A stretch of DNA of 52,805 bases from Caldisalinibacter kiritimatiensis (GTDB lineage Bacteria > Bacillota > Clostridia > Tissierellales > Caldisalinibacteraceae), in the NCBI RefSeq assembly GCF_000387765.1, contig NZ_ARZA01000130.1, forward strand, positions 1 through 52,805, written 5' to 3'. Shown piece after piece: positions 17,935 to 29,326 of this stretch. Numbering within the stretch: position 1 is the first letter of the stretch; every line of letters begins with the position of its first letter. The notes under the pieces are model-generated. The model saw nothing but the letters and a program-made list of their open reading frames with translations. It had not been told where the DNA came from and did not search any database. The translations under genes were made by a program, and so were the position numbers.

Positions 17935-19209
17935 CTAAGCACCGTACAGTTTCGTGTTTTTTGTTATATTCATCCCTATTACTAGCTTCAACATATATCG
18001 TGTTATAAATATTGCTGTTACCATTGAAGCTACTAAACCAATCAATAGAGTTACAGCAAATCCTCTTATCGGACCAGTACCTGCTACAAATAATACAATA
18101 CCTGCGATTAAAGTAGTAATGTTAGCATCTAAAACAGTCACAAGTGCTTTTTTAAATCCTGAGTCAACAGATGCCCTTAAAGTTTTGCCTACTCTGATTT
18201 CTTCTTTTATTCTTTCAAAAATAACAACATTAGCATCAACAGCCATACCTATCGAAAGAATAAGACCCGCAATACCTGGTAGTGTAAGTCTTGCATCTAA
18301 ATATATCATTGTTCCTAACACAATTAATATATAAACCGTAAGAGCGATATCAGCTATAACCCCTGGTATTCTATAATAAATTATCATAAATAGGAAAATT
18401 AATGCTAATCCTATCCCAGCTGCATATACACTTTTATTTAAAGATTCAAGTCCTAAGGTCGGTCCTACTACTGATGTTTCTACTTCTTTCATTTCAACTG
18501 GCAATGCACCTGCTCTTATTAGATTAGCAAGGTTACTAGCCTCTTCTAATGTAAATTCACCCACAATTACCGCCTTACCATTAGTTATTGGCCCATCATT
18601 TGGATTTACTGCTGGACTTGATATAACCTGCTCATCAAGAACTATATAAATTATTCTTTCCATTGCATCTTGCTTCGTTATTAACCTTTTTGTAGTATCA
18701 GCAAACTTTTTTGTACCCTCTTTATCGAATTCTAATGATACAACAGGTACTTGCTTTCCTAATGAATTTTGTTGAAAAGCAACTTCAGATTTTCTTACAT
18801 TCTTACCTGTTACGACAACATTCCCTTCTGGGTCTATAAACTGTAATTGTGCTGTTTTACCTATCATTTCAATAGCTTGTTGAGGATTTTCTAATCCAGC
18901 TAACTCTATTCTTATTCTCTTTTTACCTTCAATTGTAATATTAGGCTCAGTAACTCCTAATCCATTAACTCTTTGTTCTATAATAGCTCTTGTTTGCTCC
19001 ATTAGTTTTTCTAGTTCAGCTCCTGTAGCATCAGTCTGTGCCTCAAGAACAACGTATACTCCCCCTGCTAAGTCCAGTCCAAGCTTTAACTCTTCTTTAA
19101 CAGGTACAACTTCATATTTTCCTAAATCAATTCCATAAATTGCTGAATAAGAGAATACTCCAACTACTAGAAGTATCGCAAGAAATATAATTGTATGTTT
19201 TGCTTTCAT
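17935..19209 (-). CDS. secD: Protein translocase subunit SecD
   Basis: Partner of SecF in the translocon. 424 residues, short compared with E. coli SecD (about 615) but usual in Clostridia. Motifs: GLDLAGGVYVVLEA, the extracytoplasmic P1 region with RIRIELAGLENPQQAIEMIG, and the membrane part with DANVVIFERIKEE. A hydrophobic helix at residues 5-24 is the first of six. AGGGGG precedes the ATG. Confidence 0.96.
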   Translation of the reverse strand: MKAKHTIIFLAILLVVGVFSYSAIYGIDLGKYEVVPVKEELKLGLDLAGGVYVVLEAQTDATGAELEKLMEQTRAIIEQRVNGLGVTEPNITIEGKKRIRIELAGLENPQQAIEMIGKTAQLQFIDPEGNVVVTGKNVRKSEVAFQQNSLGKQVPVVSLEFDKEGTKKFADTTKRLITKQDAMERIIYIVLDEQVISSPAVNPNDGPITNGKAVIVGEFTLEEASNLANLIRAGALPVEMKEVETSVVGPTLGLESLNKSVYAAGIGLALIFLFMIIYYRIPGVIADIALTVYILIVLGTMIYLDARLTLPGIAGLILSIGMAVDANVVIFERIKEEIRVGKTLRASVDSGFKKALVTVLDANITTLIAGIVLFVAGTGPIRGFAVTLLIGLVASMVTAIFITRYMLKLVIGMNITKNTKLYGA

Positions 19210-19285
19210 TTGTCATTCCCCCTTCGAATGTTCATAAAATAATTATATACTTCTGTAATTTATAAGTCAATTTCCCAATCTTTTG

Positions 19286-19792
19286 TTATTTTCTTTTATG
19301 CTTTTCTGAATATTTTACATAATTAATTGCTGATTCTTTTAGTTGCTTAATTTCTTCTTCAGTTAACTTTCGCACAACTTTAGCCGGAGAACCTAATACT
19401 AAAGTACCAGATGGTATTCTTTTACCAGGTGTCACAATACTCCCTGCTCCTATAAGTACATTGTCTTCTATTATAGCTCCATCTAATACTATTGCTCCCA
19501 TCCCTACTAATACATTATTACCAATTTTGCATGCATGTATAATAGCTTTATGACCTACTGTTACATAATCTCCTATATCTGTTGTATATTCTTTTGATAT
19601 ATGGACCACACTACTGTCTTGAATGTTTGTGTACTTTCCTACGTTTATGGTGTTTCCATCACCCCTTAGTACACAATTGTACCAAACACTTGATTTTTCT
19701 CCTATATTAACTCTGCCAATAATCTCAGCACTATCAGCAATAAAGCAGCTTTCATGAATATTAGGCTTTATACCTTCATATTCTATTATCAT
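19286..19792 (-). CDS. Gamma-class carbonic anhydrase-like protein
   Basis: 168-residue left-handed beta-helix protein of hexapeptide repeats (IGRVNIGEKSSVW, VGKYTNIQDSSVV and more). The three zinc histidines of the gamma carbonic anhydrase family can be placed at His64, His81 and His86 (VVH, VGH, IIH). It may hydrate CO2 or be an inactive or differently specific family member (YrdA/PaaY type). The ATG is 2 bases after the SCIFF maturase stop, with GGAGGG inside the end of that gene, so the two are probably co-translated. Confidence 0.88.
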   Translation of the reverse strand: MIIEYEGIKPNIHESCFIADSAEIIGRVNIGEKSSVWYNCVLRGDGNTINVGKYTNIQDSSVVHISKEYTTDIGDYVTVGHKAIIHACKIGNNVLVGMGAIVLDGAIIEDNVLIGAGSIVTPGKRIPSGTLVLGSPAKVVRKLTEEEIKQLKESAINYVKYSEKHKRK

Positions 19793-19794
19793 CT

Positions 19795-21156
19795 TTATCC
19801 CTCCTGGTTAAGGTTTGCTGCTATTGACAATGCACATTCTATTCTTTTTTTCTCCATCTCACAACCTATTTTATCAGGTTTCTTAATATCCCCATTATTG
19901 TGATATGCATTAGCATGGCAACCTCCACTGCAATAAAATCTTGCCCAACAGTCCTTACAACCCTCTTTTGTAAATATATTGGCACTTTTAAATTTATCTC
20001 TTAATTCAGTATTTTGAATTCCGTTCCAGATATCACCCATTTTAAACTCTTCTTCACCAACAAATTGATGGCATGGATATAAATCTCCTTCTGGTGTTAC
20101 CGCTACATACTCTGAACCAGCACCACAACCGGCAACCCTCTTAATAATACATGGACCTTGATTTAAGTCTGTCATAAAATGGAAAAACTGAAACCCTTTA
20201 CCTTCTTTATGATATCTAATATACTCTTTGGATAGTTTTTCATATTCTTCTAAAATTATACCTAAATGTTCTTCTCTTATAGCATAATCAAACTTAGGGT
20301 CAGTAACTACAGGCTCTACTGATACAATATCAAATCCTAAATCCCTTATATAAAGAACATCTTTACTAAAGTCTAGATTTTTACTTGTAAATGTACCTCT
20401 TACGTAATATAGTTTGTCCCCTCTTTCATCAACTAATTTTTTGAATTTAGGTACAATTATATCATGACTACCTCCACCGTTTATTGTTTTTCTCATGTTA
20501 TCATTAACTTCTTTTCTACCGTCTAAACTTAATACAACATTGTCCATATGTTCGTTTATAAACTTAATATTTTCATCATTTAATAGTACACCATTAGTAG
20601 TTATAGTAAATCTAAAATTTTTATTGTGTTTCTTTTCCAATTCTCTACCGTAGTATACTAATTCTTTTACAACATCAAAATTCATTAATGGTTCTCCACC
20701 AAAGAAATCGACTTCTAAATTTCTTCTATTGCCTGAGTTTTCAACTAAAAACTCTAAAGCCTTCTTCCCAACTTCAAGAGGCATAAGTAATCTTTCACCT
20801 TGAAAATCACCTTGTGAAGCAAAACAATATTCACATTTCAAGTTACAATCATGTGCAACATGTAAGCACATTGCTTTAATTACATTCTGACTATTATATT
20901 CAAAATCTTTCGGATATTTATCTTCACTAAATAATAGTTCATTTTCTTCTAAAATTTTAATTTCAGAATATGCTTCTTTAATATCATCTTCGTTGTACTT
21001 ATCTTTTAATTTATCAATTACACTTTCTATATCATTGTCTTCATATAGTGAAACTATATCCCATACTAAATCGTCAACTACATGTACAGAACCACTGTTT
21101 ATATCAAGTACTATCTTTTTGTTGTTCATCTCAAATCTATGTATTTTACTACTCAT
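19795..21156 (-). CDS. scfB: Radical SAM/SPASM SCIFF peptide maturase (thioether-forming)
   Basis: 453-residue enzyme that forms thioether bonds (sactipeptide/ranthipeptide type) between cysteines and other residues of the SCIFF peptide. The N-terminal 90 residues resemble a peptide-binding RRE domain; the cluster motif is Cys104-xxx-Cys108-xx-Cys111 (DCNLKCEYC); the C-terminal SPASM region holds many cysteines (GCGAG, YPCHQF, EGCKDCWARFYCSGGC, GCEM) for two auxiliary clusters. The start at 21156 has AGGAGG upstream. The precursor gene lies 117 bases upstream, and a terminator between them would keep maturase levels below those of the peptide. Confidence 0.93.
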   Translation of the reverse strand: MSSKIHRFEMNNKKIVLDINSGSVHVVDDLVWDIVSLYEDNDIESVIDKLKDKYNEDDIKEAYSEIKILEENELLFSEDKYPKDFEYNSQNVIKAMCLHVAHDCNLKCEYCFASQGDFQGERLLMPLEVGKKALEFLVENSGNRRNLEVDFFGGEPLMNFDVVKELVYYGRELEKKHNKNFRFTITTNGVLLNDENIKFINEHMDNVVLSLDGRKEVNDNMRKTINGGGSHDIIVPKFKKLVDERGDKLYYVRGTFTSKNLDFSKDVLYIRDLGFDIVSVEPVVTDPKFDYAIREEHLGIILEEYEKLSKEYIRYHKEGKGFQFFHFMTDLNQGPCIIKRVAGCGAGSEYVAVTPEGDLYPCHQFVGEEEFKMGDIWNGIQNTELRDKFKSANIFTKEGCKDCWARFYCSGGCHANAYHNNGDIKKPDKIGCEMEKKRIECALSIAANLNQEG

Positions 21157-21232
21157 ATTCCCGACCTCCTAAAATTATACTAAATTATTCTATTTATAAT
21201 TTAATTAATAAAAATTCTATTTGTCTTATGCA

Positions 21233-21262
21233 TTAAAAAAAAGTAGTGGTTTCCCACTACCT
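21233..21262 (-). terminator. Terminator between SCIFF peptide and maturase genes
   Basis: Stem GTAGTGG / CCACTAC (21243-21249 with 21254-21260), 4-base loop, followed on the minus strand by eight T. It ends the short peptide transcript; partial read-through would give less maturase. Confidence 0.85.
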
Positions 21263-21273
21263 TCTATGTACTT

Positions 21274-21414
21274 TTAGTTGTTTTCACAAACTTGGTTTCC
21301 TACTGTACAAGAAGTTTTACAAGCTGACTGGCAAGATGTTTGGCATTCTCCACATCCACCTGTAGCTATAGTTTTCATTAAACTGCGTCCACTAATAGTT
21401 TTTATATGTTTCAT
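21274..21414 (-). CDS. scfA: SCIFF precursor peptide (six cysteines in forty-five)
   Basis: 46-residue ribosomal peptide that is substrate of the radical SAM maturase next to it. It begins MKHIKTISGRSLMKTIATGG and then has six cysteines at positions 21, 24, 28, 32, 36 and 43 (motif C-GE-C-QTS-C-QSA-C-KTS-C-TVGNQV-C). AAGGAGG lies 6 bases upstream of the ATG. The family is almost universal in Clostridia; a quorum or regulatory role has been proposed but not settled. It is too short for common gene-length cut-offs. Confidence 0.95.
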   Translation of the reverse strand: MKHIKTISGRSLMKTIATGGCGECQTSCQSACKTSCTVGNQVCENN

Positions 21415-21445
21415 ACTATACCTCCTTGATATTTTTTCTGATTAA

Positions 21446-21474
21446 ATTATAACACAAACTTACTCTTTAATAAA
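21446..21474 (-). promoter_or_regulatory. Extended -10 promoter for scfA
   Basis: Minus strand TGTTATAAT (TATAAT at 21451-21446, with TG one base upstream) and a weak TTTATT -35 at 17 bases. It lies in the gap between the TIGR04086 gene and scfA. Confidence 0.5.
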
Positions 21475-21477
21475 GAT

Positions 21478-21879
21478 TTATTTTATGTTTATGCCTATCA
21501 TACCTCCAACTACACCTGTTATAATAGATATTGCAACTTTCACCAAAAGATAAACATTATATTGCACATTACCTGATATCAACCTTCTAATTGCTATTAA
21601 AATTGCAATGTAAGCAAGTCCTACTATGGCTCCATTTAACCATCCTTTTTTATAAACTTTAAAGGCTACATATATAGAACCTATTGCAATACTCAATATC
21701 ATTATTATTGAATCTACTGTTGGTATTACGCTTTCTGTTATATTTGTATAGGTTAATATTAAAGCAAATACAATAAATGATACTAGTGTAATTATAAAAC
21801 TTAAAATTACTCCTTTAATTAAGGTCAAAGCATAATTATCTTTCTTACTATTTTTATATCTCAAAAACTCCACCCCCAT
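21478..21879 (-). CDS. TIGR04086 family membrane protein
   Basis: 133 residues with four hydrophobic helices (about residues 20-43, 54-73, 82-98 and 107-131), matching the TIGR04086 family of small Clostridia membrane proteins, which are often located near yajC and the SCIFF genes, as here. Function unknown. The last helix is glycine-rich (ITGVVGGMIGINIK). The ATG has GGGGGTGGAG upstream. It lies after the yajC terminator and 63 bases before scfA. Confidence 0.8.
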   Translation of the reverse strand: MGVEFLRYKNSKKDNYALTLIKGVILSFIITLVSFIVFALILTYTNITESVIPTVDSIIMILSIAIGSIYVAFKVYKKGWLNGAIVGLAYIAILIAIRRLISGNVQYNVYLLVKVAISIITGVVGGMIGINIK

Positions 21880-21923
21880 GCATCCTTAGTAAAATTTATG
21901 CATTTATAATTTTTTTATTACAT

Positions 21924-21962
21924 AAAAAAAGCTCCTGAACTTAATATTCAGAAGCTTTTTAT
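21924..21962 (-). terminator. Terminator after yajC
   Basis: Hairpin AAAAAGCT(C)CTGAA / TTCAG(A)AGCTTTTT around 21924-21962 with a run of T on the minus strand. It ends the ruv-queA-tgt-yajC row. Confidence 0.75.
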
Positions 21963-21981
21963 GTACCTTATCATTTTTATG

Positions 21982-22260
21982 TTATTTTTCTTCACTTTCA
22001 TTCTTTAGATTTCCTACTGCCCACTTACTTATAGTGAATTTTGTTTTATCAGCACCTACTTCAATTGTAATAATATCGTCTTTTATTTTGGTGATTTTAC
22101 CATGTATTCCACCAATAGTAACAATTTCATCTCCTACTTTTAAGTTATTTCTCATTTCCCTAATCTTCTTATCCTTCTTTTGCTGTGGTCTAATTACTAT
22201 AAAGTAAAAGATTACCAAAAATAAAATAGGTATTAATAATCCTGCATAACCTTGTTGCAC
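21982..22260 (-). CDS. yajC: Preprotein translocase subunit YajC
   Basis: 92-residue membrane protein associated with SecDF. One N-terminal helix (LLIPILFLVIFYFIVI) is followed by RPQQKKDKKIREMRNNLKVG and the conserved VTIGGIHGKI. The start is GTG at 22260 with a G-rich ribosome binding site (GGGGGGG) 8 bases upstream. It follows tgt, the usual queA-tgt-yajC order. Confidence 0.95.
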   Translation of the reverse strand: MQQGYAGLLIPILFLVIFYFIVIRPQQKKDKKIREMRNNLKVGDEIVTIGGIHGKITKIKDDIITIEVGADKTKFTISKWAVGNLKNESEEK

Positions 22261-22315
22261 CTTTATATCCCCCCCTTCATAAATTTATAATTCAACATAT
22301 ATTCAAAAACTCCTT

Positions 22316-24492
<2,177 letters not shown>

Positions 24493-24504
24493 TTGCATCA
24501 TCCT

Positions 24505-26145
24505 TTACTCAACTTTTGTTCCTGTGTAATAGTATTCTAATATTTGTTTATAATTATAGCCTAGTTCAGCCATTCTTTTAGCTCCCCATTGACTCATACC
24601 CAAGCCATGGCCCCATCCTTTACCTTTTAATACATAAGTTTTTGGAATAACAGGGATTTTTCGTTCATTTATTCCATTAGTAATAACAAACTCTTTATCA
24701 AAATTTTTACTTAAAATAGTAGTTCCATCACCTGTAATTACTGAAGTTTTTCTAAGTGCAGTTTTAACAGTGTTAGAATCATATCCATCCATTATATAAA
24801 CATCTGAATCTGTGCTTACATTAAACTGTGTACTCTTTACTTTACTTGTACCAAATATGTATCTTACTTTTTCTTTTTCTAATATCTCTATATCATCTGT
24901 GCCTTCTATTTTAAGCTCTAGTACTCTGCCGTGCTCTGAATAATTTATTGGTTCAAAGGCTACTACTTCACCAACATTAATTTCACTTTCCTTTAATTCA
25001 TTTTGTATTTCATCTTTCTTTAATACAAGTTCCCATTCAGCATTTGGCGAATTTAATGAAAACTCATCTTTTACTCCTCTTAAATACGGTACATGCGAAG
25101 TCCATATATTTTCACTATTTTCAGTATGTCCTCCACTTGATGAATGATAATATGCATAGATAGGTTTACCCATATATTTTATAAGTTTATTTCTTGTTTC
25201 TTTTACAGCCTTATTAGTTTTACTGTGCTCCCAATCATATCCTCCATAAACTTGACAATCTTGAGTATCACATAAATCATATCCTAGGTCACTATGTTTA
25301 TTTAAGTTAACAATAGTGTAGTTTCTAGCAGCTACAGCTTGAGCTTTAAGTGCCTCTAAAGGCCAATCATATGACATCTCTCTAGGCACTACACCATAAA
25401 GATAATGATTCAATTTTACATAGTTTATAACAATTAATTTATTTTCATGTACATTAAAAGTTAAATAGTCCCTATAGTTGTTATCTTCCACACCAATTAT
25501 TGCTTCTTTATTTAACTCTTTAGCCTTCAAATATATATTTTCCTTAACATTAAACATTAAAATGATATTTTCTTTTTCATCCTGTATGACTACTCTTTTA
25601 TCATTATTACTAACCAAAGTAATACCTTCATCAATATCCTTTAACCTTTTTATATCCTTTTCTGCTAATTCTTCTGATGGATATTGACCAATCCATATTT
25701 TAAAGCCATTTTTATAGACTGGATATGCTTGTACACTTAAATTTTTTATTTTTTCTATCTCCTTTATGGTTTCGCTATATGTATCAAATGTTTTTGAAAG
25801 CTCAATATGATATGGCCCTATTTCAGGTTTAATCTCATTTTCGTTATCTTTGTTTATAAATATGTATTCTTCATTCTGAATATCATAATAACCATCAAGT
25901 CTTACTGTGTAACATTTATCGTTTAAAGTAAATAAGTTTTTAAACTCATTATCAAATTGACCTATCTCTATACCATTAACACTTGTTATTTTGACTTGAT
26001 TGTCAGATTTTAATGGTCTTTTAAGTCCTATCCTAATGTATTTATCATTATTATCGCTACTAAATACTAAACTATATAAATTAATCAGTAATAAAATTAT
26101 AATTGAAACAGAAGTAAGTTTTTTTATAACATTTCTCTTTTTCAA
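24505..26145 (-). CDS. spoIID: SpoIID/LytB-domain protein
   Basis: 546-residue exported protein with an N-terminal membrane anchor or signal (VSIIILLLINLYSLVFS). The SpoIID domain, a lytic transglycosylase acting on peptidoglycan, occupies about residues 235-546: LYGVVPREMSYDWPLEALK with the catalytic-type Glu, QAVAARNY, CDTQDCQVYGGYDW, YYHSSSGGHTENSE and the C-terminal GWGHGLGMSQWGA. A SPOR-like segment lies at about residues 115-170 (VYKNGFKIWIGQYPSEELAE). The start is TTG with AAGGGAG upstream. Position next to ruvB and queA makes it a vegetative or sporulation-linked paralogue; the classical spoIID is usually near spoIIID or murA. Confidence 0.88.
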   Translation of the reverse strand: MKKRNVIKKLTSVSIIILLLINLYSLVFSSDNNDKYIRIGLKRPLKSDNQVKITSVNGIEIGQFDNEFKNLFTLNDKCYTVRLDGYYDIQNEEYIFINKDNENEIKPEIGPYHIELSKTFDTYSETIKEIEKIKNLSVQAYPVYKNGFKIWIGQYPSEELAEKDIKRLKDIDEGITLVSNNDKRVVIQDEKENIILMFNVKENIYLKAKELNKEAIIGVEDNNYRDYLTFNVHENKLIVINYVKLNHYLYGVVPREMSYDWPLEALKAQAVAARNYTIVNLNKHSDLGYDLCDTQDCQVYGGYDWEHSKTNKAVKETRNKLIKYMGKPIYAYYHSSSGGHTENSENIWTSHVPYLRGVKDEFSLNSPNAEWELVLKKDEIQNELKESEINVGEVVAFEPINYSEHGRVLELKIEGTDDIEILEKEKVRYIFGTSKVKSTQFNVSTDSDVYIMDGYDSNTVKTALRKTSVITGDGTTILSKNFDKEFVITNGINERKIPVIPKTYVLKGKGWGHGLGMSQWGAKRMAELGYNYKQILEYYYTGTKVE

Positions 26146-26175
26146 TACTACACTCCCTTTCGTGTAGATATAGTA

Positions 26176-26388
26176 TTATCTTCTAAAAAATAAATTAAGA
26201 ATTAATGTAAATAAAATACTTAAAATTATGGAACTCACAATGGGAAAGAAAAAGGTTACATTTCCCTTTTGTATCAATAAATCTCCTGGTAACTTTCCAA
26301 ATCCCAACTTTTGTGCTAAAAGTATAGCACCACCAATAAGTAATAAAACAATGCCTATTGATACTAAAATTCTACCTATTTGTTCCAT
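26176..26388 (-). CDS. DUF2905 family membrane protein
   Basis: 70 residues from the ATG at 26388 (AAGGTGG upstream). Two membrane helices flank a basic loop with GKLPGDLLIQKGNVTFFFPI, the DUF2905 pattern. Function unknown. The gene lies 10 bases after ruvB and 30 before spoIID, a common place for it in Clostridia. Confidence 0.88.
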   Translation of the reverse strand: MEQIGRILVSIGIVLLLIGGAILLAQKLGFGKLPGDLLIQKGNVTFFFPIVSSIILSILFTLILNLFFRR

Positions 26389-26398
26389 ATACACCACC

Positions 26399-27418
26399 TT
26401 ATTTATTTTCTTTTATTATTCCAAAATGGTCGTATGCAGCTTTTGTCACAGTTCTACCTCTAGGTGTTCTATTGAGAAAACCTATTTGCAATAAGTAAGG
26501 CTCATAGACATCTTCTAGAGTATTTCTTTCTTCCCCAATTGATGCAGCTAACGTATCTAGTCCTACAGGGCCGCCATCAAATTTATTAATAATTGTGAGT
26601 ATTAATTTTTTATCCACTGAATCTAATCCTTTATCATCAACTTCTAATAAATCTAATGCCTTTTTAGCTACGTCTTGATCAATATTTCCATTCTCTACTA
26701 CTTGTGCATAGTCCCTAACTCGTTTTAACAATCTATTTGCAATACGAGGTGTACCTCTAGACCTCTTAGCTATCTCTAAAGCACCATTTTCGTCTATTTT
26801 CACATTTAATATGTTTGCAGACCTCATTACTATACTCTTTAAACTAATCACGTCATAAAAATCTAGTTTACAAAGCACACCAAATCTATCTCTTAATGGA
26901 GAGGTAAGCAATCCCGCTCTAGTTGTAGCCCCTATCAAGGTGAATCTTGGCAAATCAAGTCTTATAGATCTAGCATTTGGACCTTTACCTATAATTATAT
27001 CCAGTGCATAGTCCTCCATAGCAGGATATAATATTTCCTCTACACTCCTATTTAATCTATGTATTTCATCTATAAACAATACGTCATTTTCACCTAAATT
27101 AGTTAATATAGCTGCCAAATCTCCTGGTCTATCTATAGCTGGACCTGAGGTTATTCTTATACTAACCCCCATCTCATTTGCTATAATATTAGCCATAGTC
27201 GTCTTTCCAAGTCCAGGAGGACCATATAAAAGTACATGGTCTAATGATTCCTTTCTACCTTTAGCTGCTTGAATAAATATTTTTAGCTTTTCTTTTACTT
27301 TATCTTGCCCTATATAATCTTCTATCGATTTTGGTCTTAAACTATTTTCTATTTCATTGTCCTCTTCACGTAGCTGTCCTGTTACTATTCTATTCTCCAT
27401 TTCTTCCATAGTTTTCAT
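26399..27418 (-). CDS. ruvB: Holliday junction branch migration helicase RuvB
   Basis: AAA+ motor that drives Holliday junction branch migration with RuvA. 339 residues. Walker A is GPPGLGKTT, Walker B is VLFIDEIHR, sensor 1 is LIGATTRAG, and the C-terminal winged helix has [10 protein letters not shown]. The ATG at 27418 is given; an ATG at 27409 fits the AAGGG ribosome binding site spacing better, so the true start may be three codons later. It is 9 bases after ruvA. Confidence 0.97.
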   Translation of the reverse strand: MKTMEEMENRIVTGQLREEDNEIENSLRPKSIEDYIGQDKVKEKLKIFIQAAKGRKESLDHVLLYGPPGLGKTTMANIIANEMGVSIRITSGPAIDRPGDLAAILTNLGENDVLFIDEIHRLNRSVEEILYPAMEDYALDIIIGKGPNARSIRLDLPRFTLIGATTRAGLLTSPLRDRFGVLCKLDFYDVISLKSIVMRSANILNVKIDENGALEIAKRSRGTPRIANRLLKRVRDYAQVVENGNIDQDVAKKALDLLEVDDKGLDSVDKKLILTIINKFDGGPVGLDTLAASIGEERNTLEDVYEPYLLQIGFLNRTPRGRTVTKAAYDHFGIIKENK

Positions 27419-27427
27419 TCCCTTTCT

Positions 27428-28015
27428 CTATTTTTTAGAAAGTTCTTTTAATGCAATTTTAATTATTTCTTCTGTTTTCAGATTTTCTTTATTAATTTTA
27501 GCTAATACATTATTACATTCATTTCTAGTATAACCTAATGAAAGTAATGCTCCAATAACTTCATCAATATTGTTTGTATTTTCAATAACTCTATTTTCTT
27601 CGATAACTATATTATTATCAATTTTATCCTTCAATTCAAGAATAATTCTTTTAGCAGTTTTTTTACCTATTCCTGGAGCTTTAGACAGTGCTTTAATATC
27701 ATCGTTTATTATTGCTAACTTAATATTATTTGTGCTTAACGTAGATAATATTGCTAATGCTACCTTAGGTCCTATACCTGAAACAGACATAAGTAATCTA
27801 AACATATCAACTTCATCTTTGGATATAAATCCATATAAAGTTATAGCATCTTCTCTAACATTCAAATAAGTATATATTGTCGATTCTTCAACATTGTCTT
27901 CCATACTCATTATAGAGTTTTTTGAAGTATATATCAAATAACCTATTCCATTATTCTCAATAACTATATAATCTACACCCTTTTCAGTCACTCTTCCCTT
28001 TATATACTTGTACAC
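27428..28015 (-). CDS. ruvA: Holliday junction DNA helicase subunit RuvA
   Basis: Binds four-way junctions and loads RuvB. 195 residues. The N-terminal OB-fold (MYKYIKGRVTEKGVDYIV) is followed by two helix-hairpin-helix motifs (VSGIGPKVALAIL and APGIGKKTAKRI) and a C-terminal RuvB-binding helical domain. It lies 11 bases after ruvC. Confidence 0.96.
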   Translation of the reverse strand: MYKYIKGRVTEKGVDYIVIENNGIGYLIYTSKNSIMSMEDNVEESTIYTYLNVREDAITLYGFISKDEVDMFRLLMSVSGIGPKVALAILSTLSTNNIKLAIINDDIKALSKAPGIGKKTAKRIILELKDKIDNNIVIEENRVIENTNNIDEVIGALLSLGYTRNECNNVLAKINKENLKTEEIIKIALKELSKK

Positions 28016-28026
28016 TTTATCACCTC

Positions 28027-28521
28027 TTATCTAATTTTAAACATATCTTTAAAACCGCCTGAATGAGCATGACATATAGCAACTGCTAACCCATCTGCTA
28101 CATCATCTGGCTTAGGTATTTCTTTTAAATTAAGTAAAATCTTTACCATTTCTTGAACTTGTTTTTTTTCAGCTCTACCATATCCAACAACACCTTGCTT
28201 TACTTGAAGTGGAGTATATTCAAATACATCAACTCCATAATTAACAGCAGCTAGTAGATGGACACCTCTTGCCTGTCCAACATCTATGGCAGTTTTTACG
28301 TTTTTGTTGAAAAATAATTCTTCTATTGCCACTGCATCTGGTTTATGTAAGGTAAATAATTCCATATATTCATCATATAATATTTTTAATCTTTTAGGAA
28401 AAGGCGTTTTAGGGCTTGTAGTAACAGCTCCATATTCTATTACTTTAAATTTATTACCTGTATATTCAATAACCCCATATCCTGAAATTGCAACCCCCGG
28501 GTCAATTCCAATTATCTTCAT
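28027..28521 (-). CDS. ruvC: Holliday junction resolvase RuvC
   Basis: Endonuclease that cuts Holliday junctions. 164 residues. The four acidic metal residues can be placed: Asp7 (GIDPG), Glu in [10 protein letters not shown], and the pair in [19 protein letters not shown] lies upstream of the ATG. First gene of ruvCAB. Confidence 0.96.
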   Translation of the reverse strand: MKIIGIDPGVAISGYGVIEYTGNKFKVIEYGAVTTSPKTPFPKRLKILYDEYMELFTLHKPDAVAIEELFFNKNVKTAIDVGQARGVHLLAAVNYGVDVFEYTPLQVKQGVVGYGRAEKKQVQEMVKILLNLKEIPKPDDVADGLAVAICHAHSGGFKDMFKIR

Positions 28522-28616
28522 TTAATCAGCTCCTCTATACAAACATATATTCGCTATTTTATCACTAAACTCCTTTTAAGACAACTTTTTTGATTCTCCA
28601 TAAGCTCTTTATACCA

Positions 28617-28664
28617 TAAAATAAAGCTAGGCTATTTTAATTTTAGCAGCCTAGCTTTATTTTA
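28617..28664. terminator. Terminator after the bofC-like gene
   Basis: Perfect 17-bp stem (28617-28633 with 28648-28664), 14-base loop, T-rich on both sides. It separates the bofC-like gene from ruvC. Confidence 0.85.
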
Positions 28665-28688
28665 CCAATAAGTCAAACATCTCATTTA

Positions 28689-29273
28689 TTAACTTATAAA
28701 ATTTTCTAGCACATCAGTTATTTTATCTTCACTATCAACTATAATCCCTTTCTTTAATTTCTCTTGGTCTATTTTCTTCAACGTAGTAATTGACACATTA
28801 ATAATTTTGTACGGTTTTCTCTCTCCATTTTTATTTATTTTAAAAATCGCTATTTTTTCATCTTTAACTCCTATAATATAGTGATTCGGACATAAATGTT
28901 CTTTTTCAATTTTTATTACAACTCTATCGTGAGAAAACAAAGCTACTTTCCATTCTTGGTTTATACTATGAATATAATTTTTAAATTCTTCTTCGTCCAT
29001 GTTAATCATTTTTATATCTGGATTTTTTACTTCTGATTTATAGTGATTGCATTTTAAGTAATGTGTTATATACTCTATGTCAGTATTTGGTCCTATATAA
29101 ACATCATCTTTTGCATTAATTTCAATTTCATTATCTTTTTCTTCACTACCTATTATTTCATTAGGTGGTTTTTCATTTTTCTGAACATCTATTACAAAGT
29201 AACCAATCATAAAGCTAAAAAACGCAACTATCAAACAAGTTATTGCTAATGATAATATTGATACTTTTTTCAT
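28689..29273 (-). CDS. BofC C-terminal-domain protein
   Basis: 194-residue exported protein: N-terminal membrane helix (ILSLAITCLIVAFFSFMIGYFVI), then an acidic linker and a C-terminal domain with HLCPNHYIIGVKDEKIAIFKI and DQEKLKKGIIVDSEDKI, which matches the BofC C-terminal domain. In B. subtilis, BofC inhibits SpoIVB and so delays sigma-K activation; the clostridial proteins share only this domain and their role is open. The ribosome binding site GGAGGG is wholly inside a hairpin that ends at the ATG, so translation may be controlled. It lies after an unrecognised gene and before ruvCAB. Confidence 0.7.
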   Translation of the reverse strand: MKKVSILSLAITCLIVAFFSFMIGYFVIDVQKNEKPPNEIIGSEEKDNEIEINAKDDVYIGPNTDIEYITHYLKCNHYKSEVKNPDIKMINMDEEEFKNYIHSINQEWKVALFSHDRVVIKIEKEHLCPNHYIIGVKDEKIAIFKINKNGERKPYKIINVSITTLKKIDQEKLKKGIIVDSEDKITDVLENFIS

Positions 29274-29307
29274 AAATATCCCTCCCGGACTATCTAGAGG
29301 GATATTT
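29274..29307 (-). promoter_or_regulatory. Hairpin burying the bofC ribosome binding site
   Basis: Perfect 11-bp stem (29274-29284 with 29297-29307) with a 12-base loop. On the minus strand the ribosome binding site GGAGGG (29285-29280) is paired except for its first base, and the stem ends at the base before the ATG. It could block initiation, or act as a weak terminator of the upstream gene. Confidence 0.6.
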
Positions 29308-29326
29308 TTTCCAATATTATATTAAA

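Noticed and set aside
19795-21414. Lantibiotic or exported sactipeptide cluster
   Set aside because: No exporter, protease or immunity gene is adjacent; the peptide and enzyme match the widespread SCIFF pair.
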